A stretch of DNA of 49,531 nt from Mycobacterium sp. GTDB taxonomy: Bacteria; Actinomycetota; Actinomycetes; Mycobacteriales; Mycobacteriaceae. The stretch covers positions 1 to 49,531 of the forward strand of contig JAPLAO010000139.1 in the NCBI GenBank assembly GCA_026393245.1. Direction: 5' to 3'. A program made the position numbers and the translations under genes. Of this stretch, positions 25,699 through 34,464 are shown in pieces (the stretch's first letter is position 1; every line of letters starts with the position of its first letter). The notes under the pieces are model-generated. The model was given only the letters and a program-made list of their open reading frames with translations. It was not told the DNA's origin and did no database searches.

Positions 25699-26528
25699 TG
25701 GCATTCGGTAGACGTAAGCAGGACCGGGACCACAGCGTGGCCGAGGACGTGGTCGTCGAGGTCGCCGAGACGTCCGCCGACACCGGCGCCGACACCGGCG
25801 ACGACGAGGTCCATGTTGTGGCCGGCGCGGATCTCTCTGTCGGCGCCGACGGCCCATTCGACATCGATGACTTCGACGACCCCGAACACGCAGTCCTGGC
25901 CCGCCTGGATCTGGGGTCGGTATTGATTCCAATGCCGCCCGGTGGCCAGATCCAGGTGGAACTCAATCCGCTGGGCGTCCCGAGTGCCATCTGGGTGGTG
26001 ACGCCCAACGGGCGATTCACCATCGCGGCCTACTCGGCCCCCAAATCGCCCGGTCTGTGGCGAGAGGTGGCCGGGGAGTTAGCCGAGGCGTTGCGTAATG
26101 ACAGTGCCGCAGTCTCCATCGAGGACGGACCGTGGGGCCGCGAGGTCGTTGGAACTGGCGCCGGCGTGGTTCGTTTTATCGGCACGGACGGGTACCGCTG
26201 GATGATCCGGTGCGTCGTTAACGGGGCGCCGGAGAGCATTGTCGCGCTCGCATCCCAGGCCCGGGAAGCGTTGGCGGACACAGTGGTTCGTCGCGGTGAC
26301 ACCCCGCTTCCGGTGCGGACACCGTTGCCGGTGCAACTGCCCGAGGAGTTGGCTGCCCAGCTCAATGCCGCCGCCGCGCAGCAGGCCCAGCAGGCCCAAC
26401 AGGCGCAGCAGGCGCAGCAGGCGATGTTCGCCGCGCAACAGGCCATGCTGGCCCAACAGCAGGCGGCGCAGCAGGCCATGCTGGCGCAACAGCAGGCGGC
26501 GCAGCAGTTGCGCAATACCGGGGGCTGA
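25698..26528 (+). CDS. DUF3710 family protein with Gln/Ala-rich tail (Rv2696c-like)
   Basis: The 276-residue protein has a charged N-terminus ([17 protein letters not shown]), an acidic stretch, the DUF3710 core (LGSVLIPMPPGGQIQVEL, GWRMIRC-type region YRWMIRCVVNG), and a C-terminal tail of about 50 residues made of Q/A repeats (AAQQAQQAQQAQQ, MLAQQQAAQQ). Function is unknown. The ATG overlaps the dut stop (TGATG), so translation is coupled. It is convergent with the alpha/beta-hydrolase gene, 12 nt apart. Confidence 0.9.
   Translation: MAFGRRKQDRDHSVAEDVVVEVAETSADTGADTGDDEVHVVAGADLSVGADGPFDIDDFDDPEHAVLARLDLGSVLIPMPPGGQIQVELNPLGVPSAIWVVTPNGRFTIAAYSAPKSPGLWREVAGELAEALRNDSAAVSIEDGPWGREVVGTGAGVVRFIGTDGYRWMIRCVVNGAPESIVALASQAREALADTVVRRGDTPLPVRTPLPVQLPEELAAQLNAAAAQQAQQAQQAQQAQQAMFAAQQAMLAQQQAAQQAMLAQQQAAQQLRNTGG
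26376..26510 (+). repeat. Q/A-coding simple repeat at the end of the DUF3710 gene
   Basis: Repeated CAGCAGGCG/CAACAGGCC-type 9-nt units and a longer 36-nt duplicated block (GCCATGCTGG ... CAGCAGGCG) encode the Gln/Ala tail. Codon-level imperfections suggest an older repeat than the chiZ array. Confidence 0.8.
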
Positions 26529-26540
26529 TCCCGGCCGGCC

Positions 26541-27236
26541 TCACTCGATCGCTCGCAGTGCCGCCAGGCCCGCGGCGCCCAGTGCCGTGGGGTCCGGGCC
26601 GAACTGCTCGAGGGTGACCGTTCGCAGTGCCGCGCGTGGCACCGACGACGCCCACTCGAGCGCGATCTTGGATGGGTGGATCAGGTCGTCTGGCGCCGCT
26701 ACGACGGCCATCGGAATCGCCAGCCGACCCAACTCGGCGGCACTCGGCCCCGGGTAGGCCGCTGCCTCGTCCATCGCGTCGGGAAGGCCCGGCCACTGCC
26801 GGCGCCACGAGCGGCTGAGCTCATCGGCCAGCCACGCCGGACTCGACGACCTCATCGCGGCGGTGGTGGCGACCAGTCCGGCCCGGCGCAGTTGATCGGC
26901 GGTATGCCGTGCGGACAGTGCCGCCGGCGCGCCGTCCGGTGCTCCGGTCCACGGTGGCAGCACGGCGAGGACGGCCATCGCGCGCCCCGGATGCTCCAGT
27001 GCCCACCGAGTCGCCACGGCGGCGCCGATGGATACCCCGCCGACGACGATCGGGCCGGTCGCCGCGTCCAGCGCCCGCCGGTAGCCGGCAACTAGGCCGT
27101 CGGACTCCGGCGACACCGCTGTCAGGGTCATGCCGGCCTGCGCGAGCGGGCCGGCGAAGGCGCGGCGCAGGTAGTCCTCGTCGGAACCGGTGCCGGGCAG
27201 CAGCACCGCCGTCACACCGCGCAGGTTGATCGCCAC
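26541..27236 (-). CDS. Alpha/beta-hydrolase family protein (Rv2695-like)
   Basis: The 231-residue protein has the alpha/beta-hydrolase pattern: an oxyanion-region LLPGTGSDEDYL near residue 13, the nucleophile elbow GGVSIGAA near residue 67 (Ser in GxSxG), a Asp in AVVAAPDDLIHPSKIALEW near residue 190, and a His in the same segment (IHPS) as a possible third member. Substrate is unknown. Start is a GTG at 27236 (MAINLRG). It is divergent from the OB-fold gene. Confidence 0.85.
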   Translation of the reverse strand: MAINLRGVTAVLLPGTGSDEDYLRRAFAGPLAQAGMTLTAVSPESDGLVAGYRRALDAATGPIVVGGVSIGAAVATRWALEHPGRAMAVLAVLPPWTGAPDGAPAALSARHTADQLRRAGLVATTAAMRSSSPAWLADELSRSWRRQWPGLPDAMDEAAAYPGPSAAELGRLAIPMAVVAAPDDLIHPSKIALEWASSVPRAALRTVTLEQFGPDPTALGAAGLAALRAIE

Positions 27237-27352
27237 CCCACGATCGTGCCGGTGGCCGGTGCCCGACGCGCTCGCGGGTGTGCCTCGTGGCGCCGGCGAA
27301 CCAAGAGGTCTACCGTTGCTGTCGCAGTGTGATCCGACATCAGGAGAGACCC

Positions 27353-27724
27353 ATGGCTACGGCCGAAGGTTTTGTGCGCCGTCTCACCCGCCGGCTGCTG
27401 GAGAGCCCCGAGGAGCGCGACGCCGCGGAACTCAGCGGTGAGGCCGCCAGCACCGGCGCACACCGTGCGATCGACTGTCAGCGCGGGCAGGAGGTCACGA
27501 TGGTCGGCACGTTGCGTAGCGTGGAGACCAACGCCAAGGGCTGCTCGACGGGTGTGCGGGCGGAGTTGTTCGACGGTACCGACACGGTGATGTTGGTCTG
27601 GTTGGGCCAGCGTCGCATCCCCGGAATCGACAGCGGACGCAAGCTTCGGGTACACGGCCGGCTGGGCATGCTGGAGAACGGCAGCAAGGCAATTTACAAC
27701 CCGCACTACGAGATTCAGCGGTGA
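27353..27724 (+). CDS. OB-fold nucleic-acid-binding-type protein (Rv2694c-like)
   Basis: The 123-residue protein has an OB-fold pattern in residues about 45-120: VTMVGTLRSVETN, VRAELFDGTDTVMLVWLGQRRIPGI, and LRVHGRLGMLENGSKAIYNPHYEI. This resembles the RecG/RPA-type OB domain. Partner and role are unknown. The ATG at 27353 has AGGAGA 6 nt upstream. It is followed after 54 nt by the DUF3159 gene. Confidence 0.87.
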   Translation: MATAEGFVRRLTRRLLESPEERDAAELSGEAASTGAHRAIDCQRGQEVTMVGTLRSVETNAKGCSTGVRAELFDGTDTVMLVWLGQRRIPGIDSGRKLRVHGRLGMLENGSKAIYNPHYEIQR

Positions 27725-27778
27725 CGGCACTGCCATCCAATCGCTTCCCCGGGATCCAACCGCTTCCGGGTCGCCGTT

Positions 27779-28462
27779 GTGACTGACGTCGAGCGGACCC
27801 CGGGCCAAGCGCTGCTCGATCAGATGGGTGGCGTCAGCGGCCTGACCTATTCCGCACTGCCGGTGGCCGTCCTCGTCCCGGTCTCCACTGCGTTCGGTCT
27901 GGTGCCGGCAATTTTTGCGGCCGTCGGCGTCGCGGTGCTGATCCTGCTCTGGCGGCTGTTCCGGCGCGAATCGGTGAAGCCCGCACTCGCCGGTTTCTTC
28001 GGAGTGGGTGTCAGCGCGCTGATCGCCTGGCTAGTCGGTGCTTCCAAGGGTTATTTCCTGTTGGGGATCTGGACATCGCTGGTGTGGGCGTCGGTGTTCG
28101 CGATATCGGTGCTGATCCGTCGGCCGATCGTGGGCTATGTCTGGAGTTGGGTAAACGGTCATGACCGCGGTTGGCGGCGGTCGAGTCGCGCTGTGCTTGC
28201 TTTCGACGTCGCCACCCTGACCTGGGTTCTGGTGTTCGGCGCGAGGTTCGCCGTGCAGCATCACCTCTACGATGCCGACAAGACCGGCTGGCTGGGTGTC
28301 GCGCGCATCGCGATGGGTTGGCCGCTGACCGCTCTCGGTGCGCTGCTCACCTACCTGGCGATCCGGACCGCGCAGCGTGCGCTGCACGCCACCCACGCCG
28401 ACGGCCGTCAGGCAGCTGACGTTCCCCATGCTGACGCGTTAGACCTCCCCGGCGGGGACTGA
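27779..28462 (+). CDS. DUF3159 membrane protein (Rv2693c-like)
   Basis: The 227-residue protein has about five hydrophobic segments (SALPVAVLVPVSTAFGLVPA, VLILLWRLF, GFFGVGVSALIAWLV, LGIWTSLVWASVFAISVLI, and a C-terminal pair) and the loop motif GASKGYFLLG typical of DUF3159. Function is unknown. The start is a GTG at 27779. The gene is followed by a hairpin overlapping its stop and the convergent ceoC stop. Confidence 0.88.
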   Translation: MTDVERTPGQALLDQMGGVSGLTYSALPVAVLVPVSTAFGLVPAIFAAVGVAVLILLWRLFRRESVKPALAGFFGVGVSALIAWLVGASKGYFLLGIWTSLVWASVFAISVLIRRPIVGYVWSWVNGHDRGWRRSSRAVLAFDVATLTWVLVFGARFAVQHHLYDADKTGWLGVARIAMGWPLTALGALLTYLAIRTAQRALHATHADGRQAADVPHADALDLPGGD

Positions 28463-28478
28463 CGGGCTCGGACGTCAG
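28459..28478. terminator. Hairpin across two convergent stop codons
   Basis: CTGACG (28459-28464) and CGTCAG (28473-28478) are perfect 6-bp arms with an 8-nt loop. They include the DUF3159 TGA stop and the ceoC stop on the other strand, so one hairpin could end both transcripts. Confidence 0.45.
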
Positions 28479-29134
28479 GGCTGCGCGAGCAGATCCCGCA
28501 GATCGCCCTCGACTTCGGGCGCCGCCACGAACACCAGTTCGTCGCCGCCCTCGAGGGGCTCGTCGGGCTCCGGCACGATGACGCGCTGACCGCGCAGGAT
28601 CGTCACCAGTGCCACATCGCGGGGAAGTGCCAGCTTGCGTACTGGTCGCCCACCCCACGGGGTGTCATCGGGCAGCGTGATCTCCACCAGGTTGGCGTGG
28701 CCATGACGGAACTCCATCAGCCGCACCAGATCCCCGACCGCGAACGCCTCCTCCACCAGCGAGGCCAGCATGCGGGGAGTCGACACCGCGACATCCACGC
28801 CCCAGGCGCCGTCGAAGAGCCATTCGTTGCGGGGGTCGTTGACCCGGGCCACCACCCGTGCGACCGCGAACTCGGTCTTGGCCAGCAGGGACAGCACCAC
28901 GTTGGCCTTATCGTCACCGGTCGCGGCGATCACCACGTCGAACTCCTCGAGGTGCACCTCTTCGAGCAGGCTCAGCTCGCAGGCATCGCCGAGTCGCCAG
29001 TGCACGGCAGGGATCGAGTCGATGTCGACGTGGTCGGCGTTGCGCTCGATGAGCGTCACGTCGTGGGCGTTCTCCACCAGTTCCCGGGCGATCGAACGTC
29101 CGACGGCACCCGCCCCGGCGATGGCGACCTTCAT
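28475..29134 (-). CDS. ceoC: TrkA-type K+ uptake regulator CeoC
   Basis: The 219-residue protein has an RCK/TrkA-N Rossmann domain (VAIAGAGAVGRSIARELVE at 3-21, LIERN, VVIAATGDDKANVV) and a TrkA-C domain at about 135-219 (NLVEITLPDDTPWGGRPVR). Such subunits bind nucleotide and gate K+ channels at the membrane's inner face. It overlaps the upstream ceoB by 4 nt (ATGA), as Rv2692/Rv2691 in M. tuberculosis; the two probably form one complex. No K+ channel pore gene is present in the window. Confidence 0.92.
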   Translation of the reverse strand: MKVAIAGAGAVGRSIARELVENAHDVTLIERNADHVDIDSIPAVHWRLGDACELSLLEEVHLEEFDVVIAATGDDKANVVLSLLAKTEFAVARVVARVNDPRNEWLFDGAWGVDVAVSTPRMLASLVEEAFAVGDLVRLMEFRHGHANLVEITLPDDTPWGGRPVRKLALPRDVALVTILRGQRVIVPEPDEPLEGGDELVFVAAPEVEGDLRDLLAQP

Positions 29135-29802
29135 TCCCCGACCCCTTCTCCCGGCGGTTGCGCGGCGATCGCCAGCGCTTCGGCCGCACGCCCGGACACC
29201 GCGGCCAGGTAGACCTGGTCACCGGCCTGGATGACGGTCTTGGCTTCGGGTAGCACGCCGGTGCCGAATCGGATCAGGAACGCCACCCGCGCCCCGGTGA
29301 CCTCCTCCAGGGATGTCACCCGGTGACCCATCCACGAATCGTGCAGGGGCGCCTCTAAGACCGCGACGGTGCCGGTGGGATCACGCCACTTGGCGGTCTC
29401 GGCGTCGTGGGTGAGGGCGTGCAGCAGCCGGTCTGTGGTCCACGGCACGGTGGCCACGGTGGGGATGCCCAGGCGCTCGTAGACGGCTGCGCGCTTGGCG
29501 TCGTAGATCCGGGCGACCACCCGTTGCACGCCGAACATCTCGCGAGCCACCCGCGCGGCGATGATGTTGGAGTTGTCCCCGGAGGACACCGCGGCAAGCG
29601 CGTCGGCGCCCTCAATTCCGGCGCGCAGCAACACTTCCCGATCAAAACCCATACCCAGCACATGTTTGCCGGCAAACTCCGGCGACAGCCGGTTGAATGC
29701 CGTCGGATCGCGATCGATGACCGCCACCTCATGACCGATCCGGGACAGCGCGTCGGCCAGTGCGGCGCCGACGCGGCCGCAGCCCATCACCACAACCCGC
29801 AC
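29131..29802 (-). CDS. ceoB: TrkA-type K+ uptake regulator CeoB
   Basis: The 223-residue protein has the NAD-binding motif VMGCGRVGAALADALS at 5-20, followed by VIDRDP, ALAAVSSGDNSNIIAARVARE and a TrkA-C domain at the C-terminus (DSWMGHRVTSLEEVTGARVAF). It is the first gene of the ceoB-ceoC pair and is divergent from the APC transporter gene 99 nt away. The product is expected to sit on a Trk/Ktr-type K+ channel encoded elsewhere, or on the neighbouring transporter; the latter is only inference. Confidence 0.92.
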   Translation of the reverse strand: MRVVVMGCGRVGAALADALSRIGHEVAVIDRDPTAFNRLSPEFAGKHVLGMGFDREVLLRAGIEGADALAAVSSGDNSNIIAARVAREMFGVQRVVARIYDAKRAAVYERLGIPTVATVPWTTDRLLHALTHDAETAKWRDPTGTVAVLEAPLHDSWMGHRVTSLEEVTGARVAFLIRFGTGVLPEAKTVIQAGDQVYLAAVSGRAAEALAIAAQPPGEGVGE

Positions 29803-29887
29803 CTGAGGTCCTTTCGGCTACGTCGCGTACGGCCCACCCGGCGGGCCGCACGGTATGGGGAACGCTACCGGCATCGGTGGTAAGGCC

Positions 29888-29893
29888 TACTCT
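29888..29893 (+). promoter_or_regulatory. Leaderless-type -10 of the APC transporter gene
   Basis: TACTCT fits TANNNT and ends 8 nt before the GTG at 29902, which lacks a ribosome-binding site. Confidence 0.5.
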
Positions 29894-29901
29894 TGGCTCT
29901 C

Positions 29902-31896
29902 GTGTCCAAGCTTTCGAAGATGACGCGGCGGCTTCTCCTGGGACAGCCGTTCCGCAGCGACAAGCTGAGCCACACCCTGCTGCCGAAGACCATCGCCCTG
30001 CCGGTGTTCGCCTCCGATGCCTTGTCGTCGGTGGCCTACGCGCCGGAGGAGATCTTTCTGGTCCTGTCGGTCGCGGGCCTATCCGCGATCACCATGGCGC
30101 CCTGGATCGGCGTGGCCGTCGCGCTGGTCATGCTGGTGGTGGTGGCCTCCTACCGCCAAAATGTGCACGCCTACCCGTCCGGTGGCGGCGACTACGAGGT
30201 GGTCACCACCAACCTCGGGCCCACCGCCGGGCTGACGGTGGCCAGCGCACTTCTGGTGGACTACACGCTGACGGTCGCGGTCTCGATGGCCTCGGCGATG
30301 TCCAATATCGGTTCGGCGGTGCCGTTTATCGCCGAGCATAAGGTGGCGTTCGCGGTCACCGCGATTGTGTTGCTGACCGCGGTGAACCTGCGCGGTATCC
30401 GCGAATCTGGCACAGCCTTCGCGATCCCCACCTATGCCTTCATGGTCTGTATGTTCTTGATGCTGATCTGGGGTTTCATCCAGATTTTCGTGATGGGAAA
30501 GCATCTGCAGGCCGAGTCGGCGGGCTTCGAACTGCATTCCGAGCACGGTGACGTGCTGGGTTTTGCGCTGGTGTTCCTGGTGGCCAGGGCGTTCTCGTCG
30601 GGGTGTGCGGCACTCACCGGCGTCGAGGCGATCAGCAACGGCGTGCCGGCCTTCCGCAAGCCCAAGTCCCGCAACGCGGCCACCACCCTTGCCCTACTGG
30701 GCGGAATCTCGGTTGCGCTCTTCCTAGGCATGATCGTGCTGGCGATCAAGACCGGTGTGAAGTTGGCTGAGCGCCCGGCCGAGCAACTCGTCGGCGCTCC
30801 CGAGGGGTATCGGCAGAGGACGCTGGTGGCCCAGTTGGCGGATGCGATTTTTCACAATTTCGCCCCGGGCCTATATCTGATCACCGGCGTCACCGCCTTG
30901 ATCCTGGTGCTGGCGGCCAATACCGCATTCAACGGCTTCCCGGTGCTCGGATCGATCCTGGCCCAGGACCGCTACCTCCCGCATCAATTGCATACCCGCG
31001 GCGACCGGCTGGCCTTTTCCAATGGCATTGCGTTTCTGGCGTTGGCCGCGATCGCCTTCGTCGTGGCGTTCGGGGCCGAGGTCACCGCGCTCATCCAGCT
31101 TTACATCGTGGGCGTGTTCGTATCGTTCACGCTCAGTCAGATCGGCATGGTGCGGCACTGGACCCGGCTGCTGCGCACCGAGGATGACCCGCAGGAACGC
31201 CGCCGGATGATCCGCTCGCGGGTGGTCAACACCATCGGCTTCATCGCCACCGGCGCGGTGCTGATCGTAGTGCTGGTCACCAAGTTCCTGGCCGGCGCGT
31301 GGATCGCGATCATGGCGATGGGCAGCCTGTTCATTTTGATGAAGGCGATCAATCGTCATTACGCGGCGGTGGCGCGGGAGTTGGCGGCGGGTGCGGAAGA
31401 TCAGCGCGAGATCGTGTTGCCCAGTCGCAATCACGCGGTGGTGCTGGTGTCGAATATGCACCTGCCGACCCTGCGGGCGCTGTCCTACGCCAGGGCGACG
31501 CGGCCAGACGTGCTCGAGGCATTAACGGTGAATGTCGACGAGGTAGAGACCCGCACACTCACGGCTGAGTGGGAGGAGAGCGCGGTCACCGTCCCGCTCA
31601 AAGTCGTCGCCTCGCCCTACCGTGAGGTCACCGGTCCGGTGCTGGACTATGTCAGACGGATCAGCAAGGAAGCCCCACGCACCGTGGTGACGGTGTACGT
31701 CCCGGAGTACGTCGTCGGCCACTGGTGGGAAGGCCTGTTGCACAACCAGAGTGCGCTCCGGATCAAGACGCGGCTGCTGTTTATCCCAAACGTCATGGTG
31801 ACTTCGGTTCCCTGGCAGTTGAATTCGTCGGAGCGGCTCAACGAACTCGAGGGGCAGAGCGCCCCGGGCGATGTCCGCAAGGGATTCGTGGAGTGA
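29902..31896 (+). CDS. APC-family amino-acid/K+ permease (Rv2690c-like)
   Basis: The 664-residue membrane protein has a 12-helix APC-type core (LPVFASDALSSVAYAPEEIF, AYPSGGGDYEVVTTNLGP, CAALTGVEAISNGVPAFRKP) and a C-terminal cytoplasmic domain of about 180 residues (HAVVLVSNMHLPTLRALSYA). The substrate-loop pattern and C-terminal domain resemble the KimA-type high-affinity K+ transporters as well as amino-acid permeases, and the divergent ceoBC genes fit a K+ role; this is inference. The GTG at 29902 (MSKLSKMTRR) is the family-like start. Its stop overlaps the next gene by 4 nt (GTGA). Confidence 0.87.
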   Translation: MSKLSKMTRRLLLGQPFRSDKLSHTLLPKTIALPVFASDALSSVAYAPEEIFLVLSVAGLSAITMAPWIGVAVALVMLVVVASYRQNVHAYPSGGGDYEVVTTNLGPTAGLTVASALLVDYTLTVAVSMASAMSNIGSAVPFIAEHKVAFAVTAIVLLTAVNLRGIRESGTAFAIPTYAFMVCMFLMLIWGFIQIFVMGKHLQAESAGFELHSEHGDVLGFALVFLVARAFSSGCAALTGVEAISNGVPAFRKPKSRNAATTLALLGGISVALFLGMIVLAIKTGVKLAERPAEQLVGAPEGYRQRTLVAQLADAIFHNFAPGLYLITGVTALILVLAANTAFNGFPVLGSILAQDRYLPHQLHTRGDRLAFSNGIAFLALAAIAFVVAFGAEVTALIQLYIVGVFVSFTLSQIGMVRHWTRLLRTEDDPQERRRMIRSRVVNTIGFIATGAVLIVVLVTKFLAGAWIAIMAMGSLFILMKAINRHYAAVARELAAGAEDQREIVLPSRNHAVVLVSNMHLPTLRALSYARATRPDVLEALTVNVDEVETRTLTAEWEESAVTVPLKVVASPYREVTGPVLDYVRRISKEAPRTVVTVYVPEYVVGHWWEGLLHNQSALRIKTRLLFIPNVMVTSVPWQLNSSERLNELEGQSAPGDVRKGFVE

Positions 31897-33128
31897 CAGT
31901 TATCGGGCCGGCCGATGTGGTGCTGCGTACCGGCCCGGCCGCCAATGGCGGCAGTTGCGTTGCCCGCCACGACGGCCGGGTGGTGTTCGTGCGCTACGCG
32001 TTGCCGGGGGAGTTGGTTCGAGTTCGGGTGACCTCGGAGCGCGGAGCCTACTGGCATGCCGAGACCATCGAGGTGCTTGAGCCGTCGGCCGATCGGATAG
32101 CGGCGCTGTGTCCGATTGCCGGCGTGGACGGCGCCGGGTGCTGCGATCTTGCCTTCGCTGAGCCGTCGGCCGTACGGGAGATCAAAGGTCAGGTGGTCGC
32201 CAATCAGCTTGCGCGGCTTGGGGATTACGCGTGGGAGGGCGTGGCGGAACCGATCGGGACCGGCGGCGCGCAGGGCTGGCGCACCCGGGTGCGCCTGGAC
32301 GTCGGCGCCGACGGCCGGGCCGGATTCCACCGCTACCACAGTGACGACCTGGTCACCGATCTGCGGTGCGGACAGCTTCCTTCAGCCATGCTCGCAGACA
32401 TCGACGGTCCGCGCTGGACCAGTGGCGACCAGTTGCACGTGGTGCTCGACGATGACGGCTGCCGGCATGTGTCAGCCACCGCGCGAGATAGGCGCGGCAG
32501 CACTGCCCTGGAAGGTTCCGGCGGATCCGTGCACCGGGTCGGGTCGCGGGTCTGGCGGGTGCCGGCGACCGGCTTCTGGCAGTCCCATCGCGACGCACCC
32601 GCGCTCTACAGCGAGTTGGTGCGGCAGTGGGCGGCCGACACCAGCGCCGGCAGCGCGGCGCCCGGCCAGTCAGACCGGTTGCGGGCCTGGGATCTCTACG
32701 GCGGCGTCGGCTTGTTCGCCGCAGCGTTGGCCGATGTGGTCGGCGAGCGTGGACAGGTGCTCACGGTGGACACCGCGCGTGGGGCATCGAACGTCGCGCG
32801 CTCGGCACTGGGTGACCTGCCTCAGGTTCGGGTGGTGACCGATTCTGTCCGCCGGGTGCTGGCCGCGCAGTCCAGCGGGGCCGATATCGCGGTACTCGAC
32901 CCGCCGCGGGCAGGCGCGGGCCGAGCGGTCATCGAATTGCTCGCCGGCGCCGACGTGCCGCGGGTGATCCATATCGGTTGCGAGGCTGCGGCATTCGCCC
33001 GCGACATTGGCCTTTATCGTCACAATGGCTACCACGTCCAGACCATTCGGGTGTTCGACGCCTTCCCGCTGACGCATCACGTTGAATGCATCGCCCTGCT
33101 GACGAGAGGGACCCATGGGCCACCCTGA
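31893..33128 (+). CDS. TrmA/RlmCD-family 23S rRNA or tRNA uracil-C5 methyltransferase (Rv2689c-like)
   Basis: The 411-residue protein has an N-terminal TRAM domain (about 5-60), a cysteine cluster [16 protein letters not shown] likely part of an Fe-S site, and a C-terminal SAM domain: [18 protein letters not shown] (motif I), [10 protein letters not shown] (motif IV) and [13 protein letters not shown] with the catalytic Cys. The usual C-x5-C-x2-C spacing is changed to C ... CC, so the iron-sulfur ligation is uncertain. The GTG start overlaps the permease stop, and 14 nt at the 3' end overlap nhaA. Whether it acts on 23S rRNA or tRNA cannot be told from sequence. Confidence 0.88.
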   Translation: MTVIGPADVVLRTGPAANGGSCVARHDGRVVFVRYALPGELVRVRVTSERGAYWHAETIEVLEPSADRIAALCPIAGVDGAGCCDLAFAEPSAVREIKGQVVANQLARLGDYAWEGVAEPIGTGGAQGWRTRVRLDVGADGRAGFHRYHSDDLVTDLRCGQLPSAMLADIDGPRWTSGDQLHVVLDDDGCRHVSATARDRRGSTALEGSGGSVHRVGSRVWRVPATGFWQSHRDAPALYSELVRQWAADTSAGSAAPGQSDRLRAWDLYGGVGLFAAALADVVGERGQVLTVDTARGASNVARSALGDLPQVRVVTDSVRRVLAAQSSGADIAVLDPPRAGAGRAVIELLAGADVPRVIHIGCEAAAFARDIGLYRHNGYHVQTIRVFDAFPLTHHVECIALLTRGTHGPP

Positions 33129-34455
33129 TCCGGCTCCCCGCGGCCGCCGGTCGCTGGGCCTGCTGTTCGCCCGTGGGTCGTGGCCGGAGACCCACCGGAT
33201 CATCGGGATCCTGCATAGGGAGACCGTCGGCGGCGCGATCCTGCTGGCCGCCGCGGCCGTCGCGCTGATCTGGGCGAATTCGCCATGGGCGGCGTCGTAC
33301 TACGCGCTCACTAATTTCCGGGTCGGCACCGACAACCTCGGTCTGCATCTGAACCTGAGCCTGGGCGGGTGGGCCGCCGACGGGTTGCTCGCCATTTTCT
33401 TCTTCGTGGTCGGCCTTGAGTTGAAACGTGAATTCGTCGCCGGAGATCTTCGCGACCCAGCCCGGGCCGCGCTGCCGATCGCTGCCGCGGTCGGCGGCAT
33501 GGTGGTGCCCGCGTTGATCTTCCTGTCCATCACTATCGGCGGCGCCGACGGGGCCGAGCGCGGTTGGGCGATCCCGACCGCCACCGATATCGCGTTCGCG
33601 GTCGCGGTGCTTGCCGTGATCTCCACGCACCTACCGGCGGCGTTGCGGACCTTTCTGCTCACCCTGGCAGTCGTCGACGACCTCCTCGCGATCACCGTCA
33701 TCGCGGTGTTCTACACCACCAAGATCAACCTCGGCGCACTGCTGATCGCGCTCATCCCGTTGGCGTTGTTCGCGGTGCTCGTGCAGAGGCGCATCACCTC
33801 GTGGTGGCTGCTGATTCCGCTGGCGGCGCTCACCTGGGCGTTCGTCCACGAGTCTGGCGTGCACGCCACCGTCGCCGGCGTGCTGCTGGGGTTCACGGTC
33901 CCGGTATTGCGCAGCAAGACCGCCGGCGACGGCCTGGCCGAACGCTTCGAGCATGCGATGCGGCCCATCTCGGCGGGTTTCGCGATCCCGGTCTTCGCCT
34001 TCTTCGCGGCCGGGGTGAGCTTCGGCGGCTATGACGGATTCGTGACAGCCCTGCGCGACCCGGTCGCACTCGGAGTCATCGCCGGGCTTGTCGTCGGCAA
34101 GACCCTGGGGGTATTCGGCACCACCCGATTGATCGCCGCGGTCACCCACGCCAGTCTCGACGCGTCACTGCGCTGGATCGACGTCCTGGGCGTCTCCATG
34201 CTGGCCGGGATCGGGTTCACGGTATCGCTGCTGATCGGGGACTTGGCATATGCCACCGACCCGGGTCGACTGGCCGTTATGAAGGTCGCGGTGCTCACCG
34301 GGTCGCTGTTGGCGGCCGTCCTGGCCGGCATCCTGCTGCGAATCCGCAACCGGCACTATCGCGCGGTGTTCGAACTGGAAACCGCCGACCCGGACTGCGA
34401 CGGCGTTCCGGACGTCTATCTGTCCGGGCCCGATCACCGCGGTATCGGTGCGTAG
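33115..34455 (+). CDS. nhaA: Na+/H+ antiporter NhaA
   Basis: NhaA exports Na+ in exchange for H+. The 446-residue protein has 12 predicted helices and the NhaA motifs: [20 protein letters not shown] near the start, [30 protein letters not shown] (helix IV crossing), and VVDDLLAI with the paired catalytic aspartates. The C-terminus adds about 40 hydrophilic residues. The ATG at 33115 overlaps the methyltransferase by 14 nt. In M. tuberculosis the genes at this position are an ABC system and ars genes; NhaA here is lineage-specific as far as I recall. Its stop codon TAG forms part of the dxs -10 element. Confidence 0.95.
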   Translation: MGHPDPAPRGRRSLGLLFARGSWPETHRIIGILHRETVGGAILLAAAAVALIWANSPWAASYYALTNFRVGTDNLGLHLNLSLGGWAADGLLAIFFFVVGLELKREFVAGDLRDPARAALPIAAAVGGMVVPALIFLSITIGGADGAERGWAIPTATDIAFAVAVLAVISTHLPAALRTFLLTLAVVDDLLAITVIAVFYTTKINLGALLIALIPLALFAVLVQRRITSWWLLIPLAALTWAFVHESGVHATVAGVLLGFTVPVLRSKTAGDGLAERFEHAMRPISAGFAIPVFAFFAAGVSFGGYDGFVTALRDPVALGVIAGLVVGKTLGVFGTTRLIAAVTHASLDASLRWIDVLGVSMLAGIGFTVSLLIGDLAYATDPGRLAVMKVAVLTGSLLAAVLAGILLRIRNRHYRAVFELETADPDCDGVPDVYLSGPDHRGIGA

Positions 34456-34458
34456 ACT
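34453..34458 (+). promoter_or_regulatory. Leaderless-type -10 of dxs, overlapping the nhaA stop
   Basis: TAGACT fits TANNNT, ends 6 nt before the dxs ATG at 34465, and its first three bases are the TAG stop of nhaA. It allows dxs to be transcribed independently of nhaA. Confidence 0.55.
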
Positions 34459-34464
34459 GCTCTG